Shown: positions 25,881-34,652 of the stretch, in pieces | How positions within the stretch are numbered: the stretch's first letter is position 1 | Layout: every line of letters starts with the position of its first letter | Assembly: GCA_964460075.1 (NCBI GenBank) | Contig: CAYWPC010000012.1 | Coordinates: 13,584 to 77,583 of the forward strand | Length of the DNA: 64,000 nucleotides | Direction of reading: 5' to 3' | Source of the DNA: JAMBLL01 sp964460075 | GTDB lineage: Bacteria; Actinomycetota; Acidimicrobiia; Spongiisociales; UBA5794 | Program-made: the position numbers and the translations under genes | The notes under the pieces: generated by a model | Told to the model about the DNA's origin: nothing | Seen by the model: only the letters and a program-made list of their open reading frames with translations | Databases searched by the model: none

Positions 25881-26222
25881 ATGCCGCTGAACGAGCATGA
25901 GCAGAAGATCCTCGACGAGATCGAGCGCCAACTGTACGAAGAGGACCCAAAGCTCGCACAGAAAGTTGCGAGAGCGGTTCACAGCGGTCGCGATCGATGG
26001 AAGATGCGTCTCGCTGCTGTCATCTTCGTAGTCGGTGCGGTGGTGATGTTCGCATCGTTTACAAGATCGTGGGTGATTGCGGGTCTCGGTTTCCTCGTCA
26101 TGGTCGGATCCGCCGGCTGGACGGCGAGTGCAGTCGGGACGCAGAGAGAGGTTCGTCGATCCGCTGGGATGCTCGAGACGTTGATGGAACGATTCGGGAA
26201 CAGGCGACAACAGGGTGACTGA
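25881..26222 (+). CDS. DUF3040 membrane protein
   Basis: A 113-residue protein opening MPLNEHEQKILDEIERQLYE, the DUF3040 signature, with two hydrophobic segments (LAAVIFVVGAVVMFASF and WVIAGLGFLVMVGSAGWTA) and a basic C-terminus. In other actinobacteria DUF3040 genes often lie near mraZ and ftsZ; here it lies about 9 kb upstream of mraZ. A TATACT hexamer at 25838-25843 is a likely -10. The open frame begins at 25845 but family alignments start at this ATG. Confidence 0.82.
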   Translation: MPLNEHEQKILDEIERQLYEEDPKLAQKVARAVHSGRDRWKMRLAAVIFVVGAVVMFASFTRSWVIAGLGFLVMVGSAGWTASAVGTQREVRRSAGMLETLMERFGNRRQQGD

Positions 26223-26452
26223 GACCTCTGTCACGGCGTCGGAGATTACGACATCGAGTCGGGAATTTCGGTCGGATGGATTCAGGATGTCGGCAGTGGA
26301 CGCCCTGCCCAGTAAAGAAAGAGGCAGACGGTGGCCGTTCTGGCACTAGGATGACCGACCGCCTCGCCTCGATGGTAGGATCGGGCGAGTAGCAAAAGTA
26401 CACAGCGGGCTGCCTCGCCACGCCCGCTCGGAGAGCGCAAGGGAGACAGGTT

Positions 26453-26950
26453 TTGGAGGGTTTCACCGCTGCACAGGCGTGCCGGCTAACCGGATGCACA
26501 CCTCATCAGCTTCGGTACTGGGACAAGGTCGGACTTGTCGAACCATCCATCCAAACGACAGACGGGAGACCTGGGCGTCGACGCATCTACAGCTTCCGTG
26601 ATCTCGTGGGTCTCCGTGTCGTAAAAAGTATGCTCGACAACGGCCTGTCAATCCAGAGGGTCCGTCGTGCGTGGGACTATCTGCGCAGAACGGGTGACAT
26701 GGATGAGCATCTAGCCAACGTCAAACTGGTCACCGACGGGCACTCGATCTTTGCCGTTGCGCACGATGAAGCCGAGCTGCTCGATGGATTGCGTCAAGGA
26801 CAGCTCGCGTTTTTCGTCAAGATCGATGAGATTGCCAAGGATGTTGAGGACGACGTCACCAAGTTCGAGTTGGACCGAGACAGCTTCCGGACCATGCTCC
26901 AGGTAGTCGAGGATGACGTGAAATCCGAAGCAACGGAAGCAACAGCCTGA
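26453..26950 (+). CDS. MerR-family transcriptional regulator
   Basis: A 165-residue protein with an N-terminal winged helix (FTAAQACRLTGCTPHQLRYWDKVGLVEPSI, then RRRIYSFRDLVGLRVVKSMLDNGLSIQRVRRAWDYLR). The C-terminal ~80 residues (GHSIFAVAHDEAELLDGLRQGQLAFFV) resemble an effector or dimerisation region without MerR metal cysteines. It starts with TTG, chosen because GGGAG lies 7 nt upstream. A 7-bp GC stem (26404-26410 with 26422-26428) sits just before the Shine-Dalgarno; otherwise the 230-bp gap upstream holds nothing I can identify. Regulated genes are unknown. Confidence 0.8.
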   Translation: MEGFTAAQACRLTGCTPHQLRYWDKVGLVEPSIQTTDGRPGRRRIYSFRDLVGLRVVKSMLDNGLSIQRVRRAWDYLRRTGDMDEHLANVKLVTDGHSIFAVAHDEAELLDGLRQGQLAFFVKIDEIAKDVEDDVTKFELDRDSFRTMLQVVEDDVKSEATEATA

Positions 26951-26974
26951 TCGAGCTACGTTCGCAGCGCGTCG

Positions 26975-29386
26975 TTACTTCCTGGCACCGAGGCGTCCTC
27001 GGAATCGTTCCCAACGAGCGATCAACCGTGTAGGTCGATATGTGGCAACCACGCGTTCGAGGGACGAATACCTCGTCGTCATGTGTTGCTGGGCTTGAAG
27101 GTGCGCCTCGGCTGCGCGTTCGATCACCGCTGTTGATCCCTCAGAGTTGCCGTACAGCGCCTCACCGTACGTGCGCGCGAGCGGTACGAACGCACGATCT
27201 ATGTCGCTTGCTGCCTCGAGGGGTGTCGCTGCCGGATCCAGCGGATCACCTAGATCTGCGAGTCGTTCGGCGATGTCCTCCCATGCTGCACGGACATCGC
27301 CGTGGGCGAGGCGTCTGCGGCGCTTCCACGCTCGCACCGATTTCGTGAGTGGTGCAAGACTCATGAGTACCGCGATCACCATGGCGATAAGACCGAATCC
27401 AGGTAGCCAAGACGGAAGGGACAACCACGACGTGACTTGATCGGTCCGACCGCCGCCGGTTCCCCTCGTACGGTCGACGGGTTCGATCGCCTCGAACCTC
27501 CCTCGGTCAGGACCGATCTGACCACCGCTGGTATCGACGAGCGCCGGGTCCGGTATCTCGTCGAGGTACGACACTGGAGAAAAATCGAGAAACTCTGTCA
27601 GGGTCTCATTGACCGTCTGGGCCGCATAGCCCGCTCGCGGCGTCGGATCGAACATCATCCATCCGAACCTAGGAATCCAGATCTCAACCCAACTGTGTGC
27701 GTTCTTATCCCTGATCAACGCCGTGTTGTCGTTGAGTTTTTCTCCCGGCGTGAATCCAAGAACGACCCTGGAAGGAATCCCGAGGCTTCGCGCCATCAGT
27801 GCCATGGACGTCGCGTACTGCTCGCAGTACCCGTTTCGCACGTACGGATTGGACTCGTCCATCAGCCAGTCCTCAACCGACGAGGTCGCGTACTCTTGAG
27901 GTACACGGTCGTTGTACGTGAAATCACCAGAGAAGCGGAAGTACTGTTCGAGAGCGATTGCCTTCTCGTAATTTGTCTCGAGGTTCGTCGTGAGGTCCTG
28001 TGCAAGCGACGCCACGGCTATACCGATGTCGTCGGGGTAGGCCGTCCAGAAGTCTTCGTTTTCGAGTGCGAGAGCCTCACGATCACCTGTGGCCTCTGGG
28101 ATGTACTGCCCGTCGTCGGCTGCCGCTTGGAAGAGCGGGCTCAACGCCCCGTCTTCGGCTCTTGCAAGTGCGGCGAGCGCTGCGCCGTCGTAGCGCGCCA
28201 CCTCGGCTCGAACAGTGTATTCCATCCCCTTGTACGTCACATCCCCAGGAAGGAAGAGAGAACCATCGAGTCGCCTAATTCGAATCGTCTTGAGATCGTC
28301 TTCGGCTGTCGTGACGAACGATGACGTGGTTGGAGCAGGCATCCAAGGTTGGCTGAGGTTCTCAATTCGTATCGCAGCCGTCACTTGGACGGTATCGCCC
28401 CGGTACACCTGGGACTCATCGATCCACGGATCGTCATCCGTTGGAAACGCTCGGACCCTGTCTGTCTGCCATCGTCCGTTGCGATAGACGTCAAGGGTGA
28501 CCGTTCTGAATCTCAGCTCATCGGGTGCAATGCCGTCGATCTTCGCGACAAAGAGCGGCAGATTGGTTTGGCTGATGAGCGAAGCCTTGATGTCTGTGTA
28601 TGGGTTGTACGCCACAGATCCCGAGTACCCATCGGAGTATCCCGAGGGTGATCTCCAGGTCACAAAGCCGGAGTTCGGCACGGAATCTCCGACGAGAGCA
28701 ACCACAGCAATGGCCGCTGCGATCGTTGCAGTGACGAGTGCGGCGACCCCAGGCGACGGACGGCGTTTCGGAGGTGTTGTTGCATTCGTGCGCTGCAGCT
28801 TGCCGGAGCCCTTGCCGCGCTCGTCTGCTCGAATCGCGAGCAACGAGAGTGCTACGACGCCGACGAAGAACGCGATGTGCAGTATCGCTTTAGGACGGCG
28901 ATCGATGATGACGAACTGGAGAGCGATGATCAGCGGCGTGACCACGGCGATGAACGGTCGTTCATTGAACAAACCGGCAACGAAGAGGAACCCGATCGTC
29001 CAGAACACGAGTGCAAGCAGCACAACCAGGCCTGGAACCGGTCGCACAGGTTCAACCCCGTAACGTATGATCTCGAAAGCTCGTCCCAGCTCGAACTGCA
29101 TCGCAGTCCACGTCTCGGAGGTTGGAAAGATGAGCCAAAGTGTCTTGGGTGCCATCAGCAGACCGGCCGTGACGAGGAACCCTGAGACGTTCGCCGTTGC
29201 GGTGAGCAGCGGACTCGCTCGAAAGGCGAGAACGGTCCACGTGATGCCCGCACCGAGAATCGTCGCGATCACGATTGCTACCTGCCACGGTGTACCGGTT
29301 GCGGACGGGCGCAGAAGGAACGAGAGCTCCCAGAAGGCGAGACTGATCGCGGCGAAACCCGCTAGCCAGCTGAAGCGGTAGACCAT
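26975..29386 (-). CDS. TgpA-like membrane transglutaminase-domain protein
   Basis: A ~803-residue membrane protein. The first ~240 residues hold about seven transmembrane segments (DUF3488/TgpA N-terminal), then a large extracytoplasmic region with a transglutaminase-like catalytic triad: Cys in RNGYCEQYATSMALMARSLG (near residue 520), His in KNAHSWVEIW and Asp in MMFDPTPR. One more transmembrane segment (FGLIAMVIAVLMSLAPL) precedes a C-terminal DUF4129-like cytoplasmic domain. Last gene of the MoxR-DUF58-TgpA operon. I prefer the ATG at 29386 with GGAG 5 nt upstream; an ATG at 29422 is possible and would add 12 residues. Confidence 0.85.
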   Translation of the reverse strand: MVYRFSWLAGFAAISLAFWELSFLLRPSATGTPWQVAIVIATILGAGITWTVLAFRASPLLTATANVSGFLVTAGLLMAPKTLWLIFPTSETWTAMQFELGRAFEIIRYGVEPVRPVPGLVVLLALVFWTIGFLFVAGLFNERPFIAVVTPLIIALQFVIIDRRPKAILHIAFFVGVVALSLLAIRADERGKGSGKLQRTNATTPPKRRPSPGVAALVTATIAAAIAVVALVGDSVPNSGFVTWRSPSGYSDGYSGSVAYNPYTDIKASLISQTNLPLFVAKIDGIAPDELRFRTVTLDVYRNGRWQTDRVRAFPTDDDPWIDESQVYRGDTVQVTAAIRIENLSQPWMPAPTTSSFVTTAEDDLKTIRIRRLDGSLFLPGDVTYKGMEYTVRAEVARYDGAALAALARAEDGALSPLFQAAADDGQYIPEATGDREALALENEDFWTAYPDDIGIAVASLAQDLTTNLETNYEKAIALEQYFRFSGDFTYNDRVPQEYATSSVEDWLMDESNPYVRNGYCEQYATSMALMARSLGIPSRVVLGFTPGEKLNDNTALIRDKNAHSWVEIWIPRFGWMMFDPTPRAGYAAQTVNETLTEFLDFSPVSYLDEIPDPALVDTSGGQIGPDRGRFEAIEPVDRTRGTGGGRTDQVTSWLSLPSWLPGFGLIAMVIAVLMSLAPLTKSVRAWKRRRRLAHGDVRAAWEDIAERLADLGDPLDPAATPLEAASDIDRAFVPLARTYGEALYGNSEGSTAVIERAAEAHLQAQQHMTTRYSSLERVVATYRPTRLIARWERFRGRLGARK

Positions 29387-30546
29387 CCATGCTCCATTGC
29401 GTCTTGCCACGACTCGGCCCATGTCCCGCTCGGTGATGAGCGCACGATGAGCGCGCCGCCGCGAGCGAAGCCGATAACAGAGTCATTGTGCCTGTCTGTG
29501 ACCGAAAGTACGACCGTTCTGTAGAAATCTTGACTAAGTAGTTGGAATGCGGAGAGGTCGGCATTGTCTGGTGAACCGGTGACCATCACGAGAACTCCAC
29601 CGGCCATGCCGGGTCGGCGGAGCCGCGCGACAAGGTGGCGCAGATCCAAGGAGCTCCTCGGTCGAACTGTGGCGAGTTCCTCCATTGCAACGGCGTACGC
29701 ATCGGCGGAGCCGACGAGCGTGCCATTGCCTGTACCGGACCAGATCGTCGGGGTGTAGCCGGATCGAAAGAGGTGGTGCAGTACGGATGCAGATCCTCGA
29801 ACTGCCTGTTCGAATCCTTCAGCAGTCGCGTGGGGCTCGACTCGGGGATCGAGAAAGATGAAGGCGCGCGACTGCCACGGCATCTCGAGCTGCTTGATCA
29901 TGAGCTTGTCGCGTCGCGCCGTCGATGGCCAGTGCACCTTCCTGATGTCGTCGCCGTGCTGGTATTCGCGTAGCGTGAAGAAGTCCTCACCCCCGGAATG
30001 CCAGAAACTCGCCCGCGATGTGTTGATCGTTTGGTCTTGGCCGCGCCCTGTGGGAACCCCTGTGAGCACCTCAATTCGGGGGTACACGACGAGTCGATCG
30101 ACGGAACCGAATGTGGATGTGGCCTCGGTGAATCCGAGCGGGTCACCGATCGTCACCCTCGACGGCCCAACTTTGTAGACACCCCTGGGGCGGCACAGGA
30201 CTTCATAACGACCAGCCATGGCGTCTCCCTCAGCGATCCTGTCTGCAACGAAGGTTGCTGAGCCGAGGCCGTGAACTCTGTCCTCGACAGCGACGCGATA
30301 CACCCTCCGTCGAGACTCAAGGCACAGGTCAACGAGTGCGCGTTCCCCGTCGTGGAGTTGGTGTGGATTGATCTGCCGTTTGAGAATCAATCGCGGACCT
30401 GCGAATCGAACGTACCCAACGCCTCCTGCGACTGCACCGATGAGGAACATACCGAGAGCGAGAAGCAGGTCCTCTCCGAGGCCGATCCAGAGAGCGCTGA
30501 GCGCCACTGCCGCGCCGAGAGCTGCCCATCCTCTCGTGGTTGGCAT
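29362..30546 (-). CDS. DUF58 domain protein
   Basis: A 394-residue protein with two N-terminal hydrophobic segments (ALGAAVALSALWIGLG and LALGMFLIGAVAGGVGYV), a beta-rich middle region and the DUF58 motif GGEDFFTLREYQHGDDIRKVHWPSTARRDKLMIKQLE, followed by a degenerate von Willebrand-A-like fold. DUF58 proteins occur with MoxR ATPases across bacteria, probably acting at the membrane in assembly of secreted or envelope proteins. The ATG shares one base with the moxR stop (TGATG) and its end overlaps the TgpA-like gene. Confidence 0.87.
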   Translation of the reverse strand: MPTTRGWAALGAAVALSALWIGLGEDLLLALGMFLIGAVAGGVGYVRFAGPRLILKRQINPHQLHDGERALVDLCLESRRRVYRVAVEDRVHGLGSATFVADRIAEGDAMAGRYEVLCRPRGVYKVGPSRVTIGDPLGFTEATSTFGSVDRLVVYPRIEVLTGVPTGRGQDQTINTSRASFWHSGGEDFFTLREYQHGDDIRKVHWPSTARRDKLMIKQLEMPWQSRAFIFLDPRVEPHATAEGFEQAVRGSASVLHHLFRSGYTPTIWSGTGNGTLVGSADAYAVAMEELATVRPRSSLDLRHLVARLRRPGMAGGVLVMVTGSPDNADLSAFQLLSQDFYRTVVLSVTDRHNDSVIGFARGGALIVRSSPSGTWAESWQDAMEHGWSTASAG

Positions 30547-31517
30547 CAGGAAGGCGCCCTGGTTCCCGGAACTGGAACCGTGGATGCGATCTGCGTGATG
30601 ACGTCGACGGCGCTGATGCCTCGCATCTGAGCCTCGGGTCTGACGATGAGCCTGTGATTGAGGACCGGGTTCAGCACAGCCTTGACATCGTCAGGACTCA
30701 CGTAGTCCCGACCGTCGGCTGCCGCCATTGCCCGTGCGGCACGCTGGAGGAAGAGCGTGGCCCTCGGCGAGGCCCCCAGCAGAATGTCCGGGTGATCTCT
30801 CGTGGCCTCGGCAAGGTCAATGAGATATCCCCTGAGCACGTCCGCCACGTGAACCTTCGTGGCGATCGACGACATGCGAACTACGTCTTCGGCGTGGATG
30901 ACTGCCTTGAGGTCGTCGAACATCGAGCCCGAACCGTGCGTCTCGAGGATCTCAAGTTCCTTGGCTCGGTCCGGATACCCCATGGTCACTCGCATCAGGA
31001 AGCGATCGAGTTGGGCTTCTGGCAGCGGATAGGTCCCTTCGTGCTCGATGGGATTCTGTGTTGCGATGACGATGAATGGGGATTCCAACTTGCGTGTCTG
31101 GGCGTCAACGGTGATCTGTTGCTCCTCCATCGCTTCCAGAAGCGATGCCTGAGTCTTCGGGCTTGCGCGGTTGATCTCATCGCCGAGCACGACATTCGCG
31201 AACACGGGCCCAGGTCGGAACGTGAAGGTGCTGTGCTCGCGATCCCACACCGAAACTCCCGTCACATCAGATGGAAGAAGGTCCGGTGTGAACTGGATCC
31301 GCTGGAAAGTGCAATCGATTGACCGTGCTAGCGACTTAGCGAGAAGGGTCTTCCCGACGCCTGGGACATCCTCAATGAGAATGTGGCCCTCCGCGATCAA
31401 ACCCACAACGACCAGTTCCACTGTCGATTTCTTGCCCTGGATAACGCGTTCGATGTTGTCCGTTACGGTTCGGAACTGGTCACCGAACCATGCCAGATCG
31501 TCCTGCGACAGGGACAC
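30546..31517 (-). CDS. MoxR-family AAA+ ATPase
   Basis: A 323-residue AAA+ ATPase. Walker A in EDVPGVGKTLLAKSLA (about residues 49-63), Walker B LGDEINRASPKTQ, sensor I in IATQNPIEHEGTYPLPEAQLDRFLM and the arginine-finger region GASPRATLFLQRAARA. MoxR ATPases act as chaperone-like factors with the DUF58/VWA protein encoded next to them. GTG start with AGGAGG 6 nt upstream. First gene of a three-gene minus-strand operon. Confidence 0.92.
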   Translation of the reverse strand: MSLSQDDLAWFGDQFRTVTDNIERVIQGKKSTVELVVVGLIAEGHILIEDVPGVGKTLLAKSLARSIDCTFQRIQFTPDLLPSDVTGVSVWDREHSTFTFRPGPVFANVVLGDEINRASPKTQASLLEAMEEQQITVDAQTRKLESPFIVIATQNPIEHEGTYPLPEAQLDRFLMRVTMGYPDRAKELEILETHGSGSMFDDLKAVIHAEDVVRMSSIATKVHVADVLRGYLIDLAEATRDHPDILLGASPRATLFLQRAARAMAAADGRDYVSPDDVKAVLNPVLNHRLIVRPEAQMRGISAVDVITQIASTVPVPGTRAPS

Positions 31518-31548
31518 GTTGCCTCCTCATGGGTTCTTCTGGGGTTCC

Positions 31549-31577
31549 ATGACGATACTCGCTCGTACCGGTATAGA
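31549..31577 (+). promoter_or_regulatory. possible promoter upstream of the 31614 gene pair
   Basis: ATGACG (31549-31554), a 17-bp spacer and TATAGA (31572-31577), each matching 4 of 6 consensus bases, in the divergent gap after moxR. A 5-bp hairpin (GTGCC/GGCAC) follows just before the first gene. Confidence 0.3.
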
Positions 31578-31613
31578 TACGCGGGAGTCGCACGTGCCGC
31601 TAGCGTGGCACCT

Positions 31614-31853
31614 GTGGTGACCTTCGATGCCGTTCTCGCCGTTGTCGTGAGACCGCTGCTCTGGCCGACAGCGGTAGGCGCCATTGTTGCCCTTGCACCT
31701 CGTAGGTGGTGGACCCGTAGGCCATTCATCCCGATACCGGACCCCGATGTTGTCGCCTGGCGGGTGACTACTGCGTACGGACACGCCGAAATGGCCCTTG
31801 TGACTGCAGACCTCATCTCGTATCTTCGATGGAGGCGAAGAAATCGCCGGTAG
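31614..31853 (+). CDS. small conserved-looking protein of unknown function
   Basis: A 79-residue basic protein containing VVRPLLWPTAVGAIVAL, RRWWTRRPFIPIPDPDVVAWRVTTAYG and LISYLRWRRRNRR. The Trp/Arg/Pro-rich pattern (WW-x-R-x-PF-x-P-PDP) is reminiscent of small actinobacterial proteins whose function is unknown. Starts at one of two adjacent GTG codons (31614, 31617). The longer frame to 31383 runs antisense through moxR and is not used. The next gene's Shine-Dalgarno begins a few bases after its stop, suggesting co-transcription. Confidence 0.6.
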   Translation: MVTFDAVLAVVVRPLLWPTAVGAIVALAPRRWWTRRPFIPIPDPDVVAWRVTTAYGHAEMALVTADLISYLRWRRRNRR

Positions 31854-31870
31854 GCGTTGGAGGGCAATAC

Positions 31871-32761
31871 GTGAGTCCAGACTCTCTCAAGCAGGATCTC
31901 CTCAACATAGAGGGTGTAGAAGGTGCCGAGATCGATGGCCCCGGTGTCACACCTGCCGGCCTGCGCATACGCATAGCGCAGGGCGCAGACCAGAGCGGCG
32001 TCGGGAGTGCTATCCGGCGGGTTCTGACAAAACACGGCTTCGGAACCGATACTCGCCTGCCTGGAGAAGACACCGATCCGAGACCGTTCAGTGTTCCTGG
32101 TGAAGCGGTAGAAGAACTCGTGGCGTCTGAGGCGACTCGCGAAGTTACCGAAGCAGCCGTCGAGGATGAACTCGACGCCACTTCCACGGTCATGGTCATG
32201 GCCGATGTGCCGGACTCTGATGAAGGGTCGGTTGATGATGTCATCGACCTCACCGGTGCGCTTGCAGATGAAAAGGTCGACGTGGTCGATCCTCTCGCGG
32301 AGACCGCCGTGCAAGGCGATGTCCCAGCGGTTGAGGCCTCGCCGTTGCCCGGGTCGTGGAGATCGGCTTCGTTGAGGCGAGAAGATACCGCACCCCCACT
32401 CAAGGCTATCGAAGAGGCAGCCGGTTCGGTGATCGCCCGAATCGACCGAGTAGCCATTCAGGAGGCACGAGATGGGATTGTCGTCACGGTCTCGTCCACC
32501 GACGGTCATTCGGAGTCTCAGCCAGCTTCGGCTACGGAAGGTGGCGTCGAGTCTGCGATCGTCAAGGCAGCGGCCAGACTCGCAAAGCCGGGCGTACCGG
32601 ATCCGACGATCGTAGAGATCGAAGATCGTCGAGTCGAGGGTGTCGACATCGTCATGATCGTTCTGAGCATTGACGGAGCCGTCGCAGCCGGTGCGGCGAT
32701 CGTGGGCGCTGGGCGTTCATTCGCTCTCGGGCGAGCTACCTGGGCTGCGTTGTCGCTGTAG
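31871..32761 (+). CDS. acidic two-domain protein of unknown function
   Basis: A 296-residue protein. The N-terminal ~65 residues (SPDSLKQDLLNIEGVEGAEIDGPGVTPAGLRIRIAQGAD...VGSAIRRVLTKHG) form an alpha/beta unit resembling an ACT-like or nucleotide-sensor fold. Residues ~70-185 are strongly acidic and low complexity. The C-terminal ~100 residues repeat an alpha/beta pattern (ARDGIVVTVSSTDG, VESAIVKAAARLAKPG, VEGVDIVMIVLSIDGAVAAGAA). I do not recognise the family. GTG start chosen for GGAGG 7 nt upstream; an ATG at 31829 overlaps the preceding gene. Confidence 0.65.
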   Translation: MSPDSLKQDLLNIEGVEGAEIDGPGVTPAGLRIRIAQGADQSGVGSAIRRVLTKHGFGTDTRLPGEDTDPRPFSVPGEAVEELVASEATREVTEAAVEDELDATSTVMVMADVPDSDEGSVDDVIDLTGALADEKVDVVDPLAETAVQGDVPAVEASPLPGSWRSASLRREDTAPPLKAIEEAAGSVIARIDRVAIQEARDGIVVTVSSTDGHSESQPASATEGGVESAIVKAAARLAKPGVPDPTIVEIEDRRVEGVDIVMIVLSIDGAVAAGAAIVGAGRSFALGRATWAALSL

Positions 32762-32797
32762 CCATTCGTCGCGTTCGAGACGGTCTGTGTAACAGGA

Positions 32798-33322
32798 TCA
32801 ACCCGTTGGGGCAATGAGCTCGATGACCACATTGGCCGGGTCGAGAAGCTCCACAGGGGCATCATCGAGGACGACCGATTCGGTTGCAGCGTCGGTATCA
32901 CCCGATAGGCCGTACGCGTCGTTGTACTCATGCACCTTCGCCACCACATCCCGAACGACCATGCGGGCGTGGTCGTCGCCACACTCGCTCAGGATCGCAA
33001 GATCGTCAACATCGGTCGCAATGACCGAGACTCCGGCAGCTCTCAGGTCGACGAGCATGATCTCCTGGGTGATGATGTCAGGCGAGAGCGCTTCCAAGCT
33101 GCCAACGACGACCGCGTCTGCTCCACCTGAGCGGACGATCCTGAGAAGAGCGCGGAGACCTGGGCGTTCCGATGGTGCGATCGACGCTTGGTGATCCTGA
33201 CACATGGCGATCAATTCGTGCCCGGTCTCACGCACCCAGCGGCGGATTCTCTCGCTCTGAGCGAATGCACTGTCTGGGTCGGTGCGTCCGGGCGTCTGCC
33301 TTACGTAGCCCGCAATAATCAT
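32798..33322 (-). CDS. degenerate serine-recombinase-like protein
   Basis: A 174-residue protein whose first ~115 residues follow the resolvase catalytic-domain pattern: GYVRQTPGRTDPDS, IRRWVRETGHELIAMCQD, RPGLRALLRIVRSGGADAVVVGSLEALSPD, LRAAGVSVIATD. The catalytic Ser of the usual YxRVS motif is replaced (VRQT) and the conserved Arg of LDRLSRD is lost (LEALSPD). There is no C-terminal DNA-binding domain; instead a ~50-residue acidic tail. Recombinase activity is unlikely. It may be a structural relic or a repurposed dimerising protein. No mobile-element ends are visible nearby. Confidence 0.7.
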   Translation of the reverse strand: MIIAGYVRQTPGRTDPDSAFAQSERIRRWVRETGHELIAMCQDHQASIAPSERPGLRALLRIVRSGGADAVVVGSLEALSPDIITQEIMLVDLRAAGVSVIATDVDDLAILSECGDDHARMVVRDVVAKVHEYNDAYGLSGDTDAATESVVLDDAPVELLDPANVVIELIAPTG

Positions 33323-33429
33323 GATGCCTTCCTGATGCCCGAAGTATCGCAGCCATGATGTGAGTGGTCAATCATCGTTGCTGCGGGGTCGCCTGGCGGC
33401 ACAAGCCTAGCTGGTACCCTGACCGGACT

Positions 33430-33924
33430 TTGGTACAGACGCTGATATTGAATGCAAGCAACGAGCCGCTCTCTGTGGTATCAGCGCGTCGCGCGATCGT
33501 GCTCGTGTATCGCCAGCGGGCCGACCTCATTGCGAGTACCGACCGACGATGGCGTGCCGAGTCTGTCACGTTCGAGGTTCCCTCTGTGGTCCGGCTCCGC
33601 CGATATGTGCCTCTGCCGTACAACCGGACGATCGCACTCACTCGACGTGCCGTGTTCCTGCGTGACGGCCATCGATGCCAGTACTGCGGGAGAAGAGCAG
33701 AGAACATCGACCATGTCATCCCGAAGGTTCAAGGTGGTGCCCACACGTGGGAGAACGTCGTGGCTTCCTGTCAGCGGTGCAACACTCGCAAGGGTGGAAG
33801 GACGCCGTTGCAGGCCGGCCTCGACTTGACCAGCTCCCCGTCGAGACCTGGTCGCTTCGACTGGGTCCATCTGGCTGTAGGGGGAGAGACCGATCGGACG
33901 TGGGGACCGTTTCTCTCGGCGTGA
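33430..33924 (+). CDS. HNH endonuclease
   Basis: A 164-residue protein with N-terminal LILNASNEPLSVVSARRAIVLVYRQ and a C-terminal HNH domain: CQYCGRRAENIDHVIPKVQGG (two zinc cysteines and the DH pair), ENVVASCQRCNTRKGGRTP (Asn and the second CxxC). The same two-part architecture is common as a single-copy gene in actinobacteria and cyanobacteria; its cellular role is not established. I take the TTG at 33430 because homologues begin close to LNAS; a TACCCT hexamer lies 9 nt upstream. The open frame runs back to a GTG at 33364. Confidence 0.8.
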   Translation: MVQTLILNASNEPLSVVSARRAIVLVYRQRADLIASTDRRWRAESVTFEVPSVVRLRRYVPLPYNRTIALTRRAVFLRDGHRCQYCGRRAENIDHVIPKVQGGAHTWENVVASCQRCNTRKGGRTPLQAGLDLTSSPSRPGRFDWVHLAVGGETDRTWGPFLSA

Positions 33925-33987
33925 TGCCGGATCAGGTGAGCCCCTCTATGTCGTGCTAAACGGTGAGCCCTCAGCAGTGCCTAGACC

Positions 33988-34500
33988 TTACCTAATGACG
34001 AGTACCGGCATTGGAGACCTTCGCACCAGCTTGGCTCCAGTCGAGCCGAGCAGGCCTTGAAACGCCCCGTGGCCGTGTGAGCCGATCACGATTACGTGGG
34101 CCCCGATCTCCTCCGCGAGGTTCATGATGTCCATCTCAACGTCGTCGCCTTCTCGCACGATCGAGTCGGCTCTCCCTCCGCGAGCACGGATGGCTTCGAC
34201 GACGGGATGTGCTACCTCGTCGCGCTTGTTTCCTAGGTACTGCTCGATCACGCTGTCGTCACCTGGCCATCCAGCAGGGGCGGATGGCGAAACACTGGGA
34301 GAACCGACGTACTCGGCGTCGGAGTCCACGTGAACACCTGGTTGCTCGCCATACTGTTCTCGTAGTTCCTGGAGCAAACGCCTCGGGATTCGAACGATGG
34401 TCGCTACGGTTGTGGTGCCTTCGTCGCACGCGAGCGCCGTTGCGAATCTGGCCGTTTCGTCGATGTCCATCGTTCCATCTGTGGCCACCAGCACGTGCAT
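33988..34500 (-). CDS. universal stress protein (UspA family)
   Basis: A 170-residue Rossmann-like protein starting MHVLVATDGTMDIDETARFA and ending with the ATP-binding motif VIGSHGHGAFQGLLGSTGAKLV then SPMPVLVIR (G-2x-G-9x-GS pattern present). An insert of ~45 residues rich in Ser/Pro/Gly sits in the middle. The ATG has GGGAGGAA upstream; the much longer open frame to 34896 runs antisense through mraZ and its control region and is rejected. Confidence 0.87.
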   Translation of the reverse strand: MHVLVATDGTMDIDETARFATALACDEGTTTVATIVRIPRRLLQELREQYGEQPGVHVDSDAEYVGSPSVSPSAPAGWPGDDSVIEQYLGNKRDEVAHPVVEAIRARGGRADSIVREGDDVEMDIMNLAEEIGAHVIVIGSHGHGAFQGLLGSTGAKLVRRSPMPVLVIR

Positions 34501-34623
34501 GTAGTCATTCCTCCCGGATTTCTTCAGCCAGGCTAGTGACCATTTCCTCGAGAGACCACTACAGAGCACCGCCGCTGATTCGCGCCCATGGGTCGAATCG
34601 GGACACATCAATGGGAGATTGAG

Positions 34624-34652
34624 TTGACAAGTGGCGCGAAGTGGGCGATAGT
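34624..34652 (+). promoter_or_regulatory. promoter of the dcw cluster
   Basis: A perfect -35 TTGACA (34624-34629), 17-bp spacer and GATAGT (34647-34652, 4 of 6) lie 45 bp before the mraZ ATG. The spacer and -10 are overlapped by the MraZ repeats, so repressor binding would block RNA polymerase. Confidence 0.65.

Noticed and set aside
27437..28324. 295-codon plus-strand ORF opposite the TgpA-like gene
   Set aside because: It is antisense to a gene with a clear catalytic triad and has a composition typical of shadow frames in GC-rich DNA.
32798..33924. Recombinase-like gene plus HNH nuclease as a mobile element
   Set aside because: The recombinase lacks catalytic residues, the HNH protein is a common chromosomal single-copy type, and no terminal repeats, integrase or tRNA site are visible.
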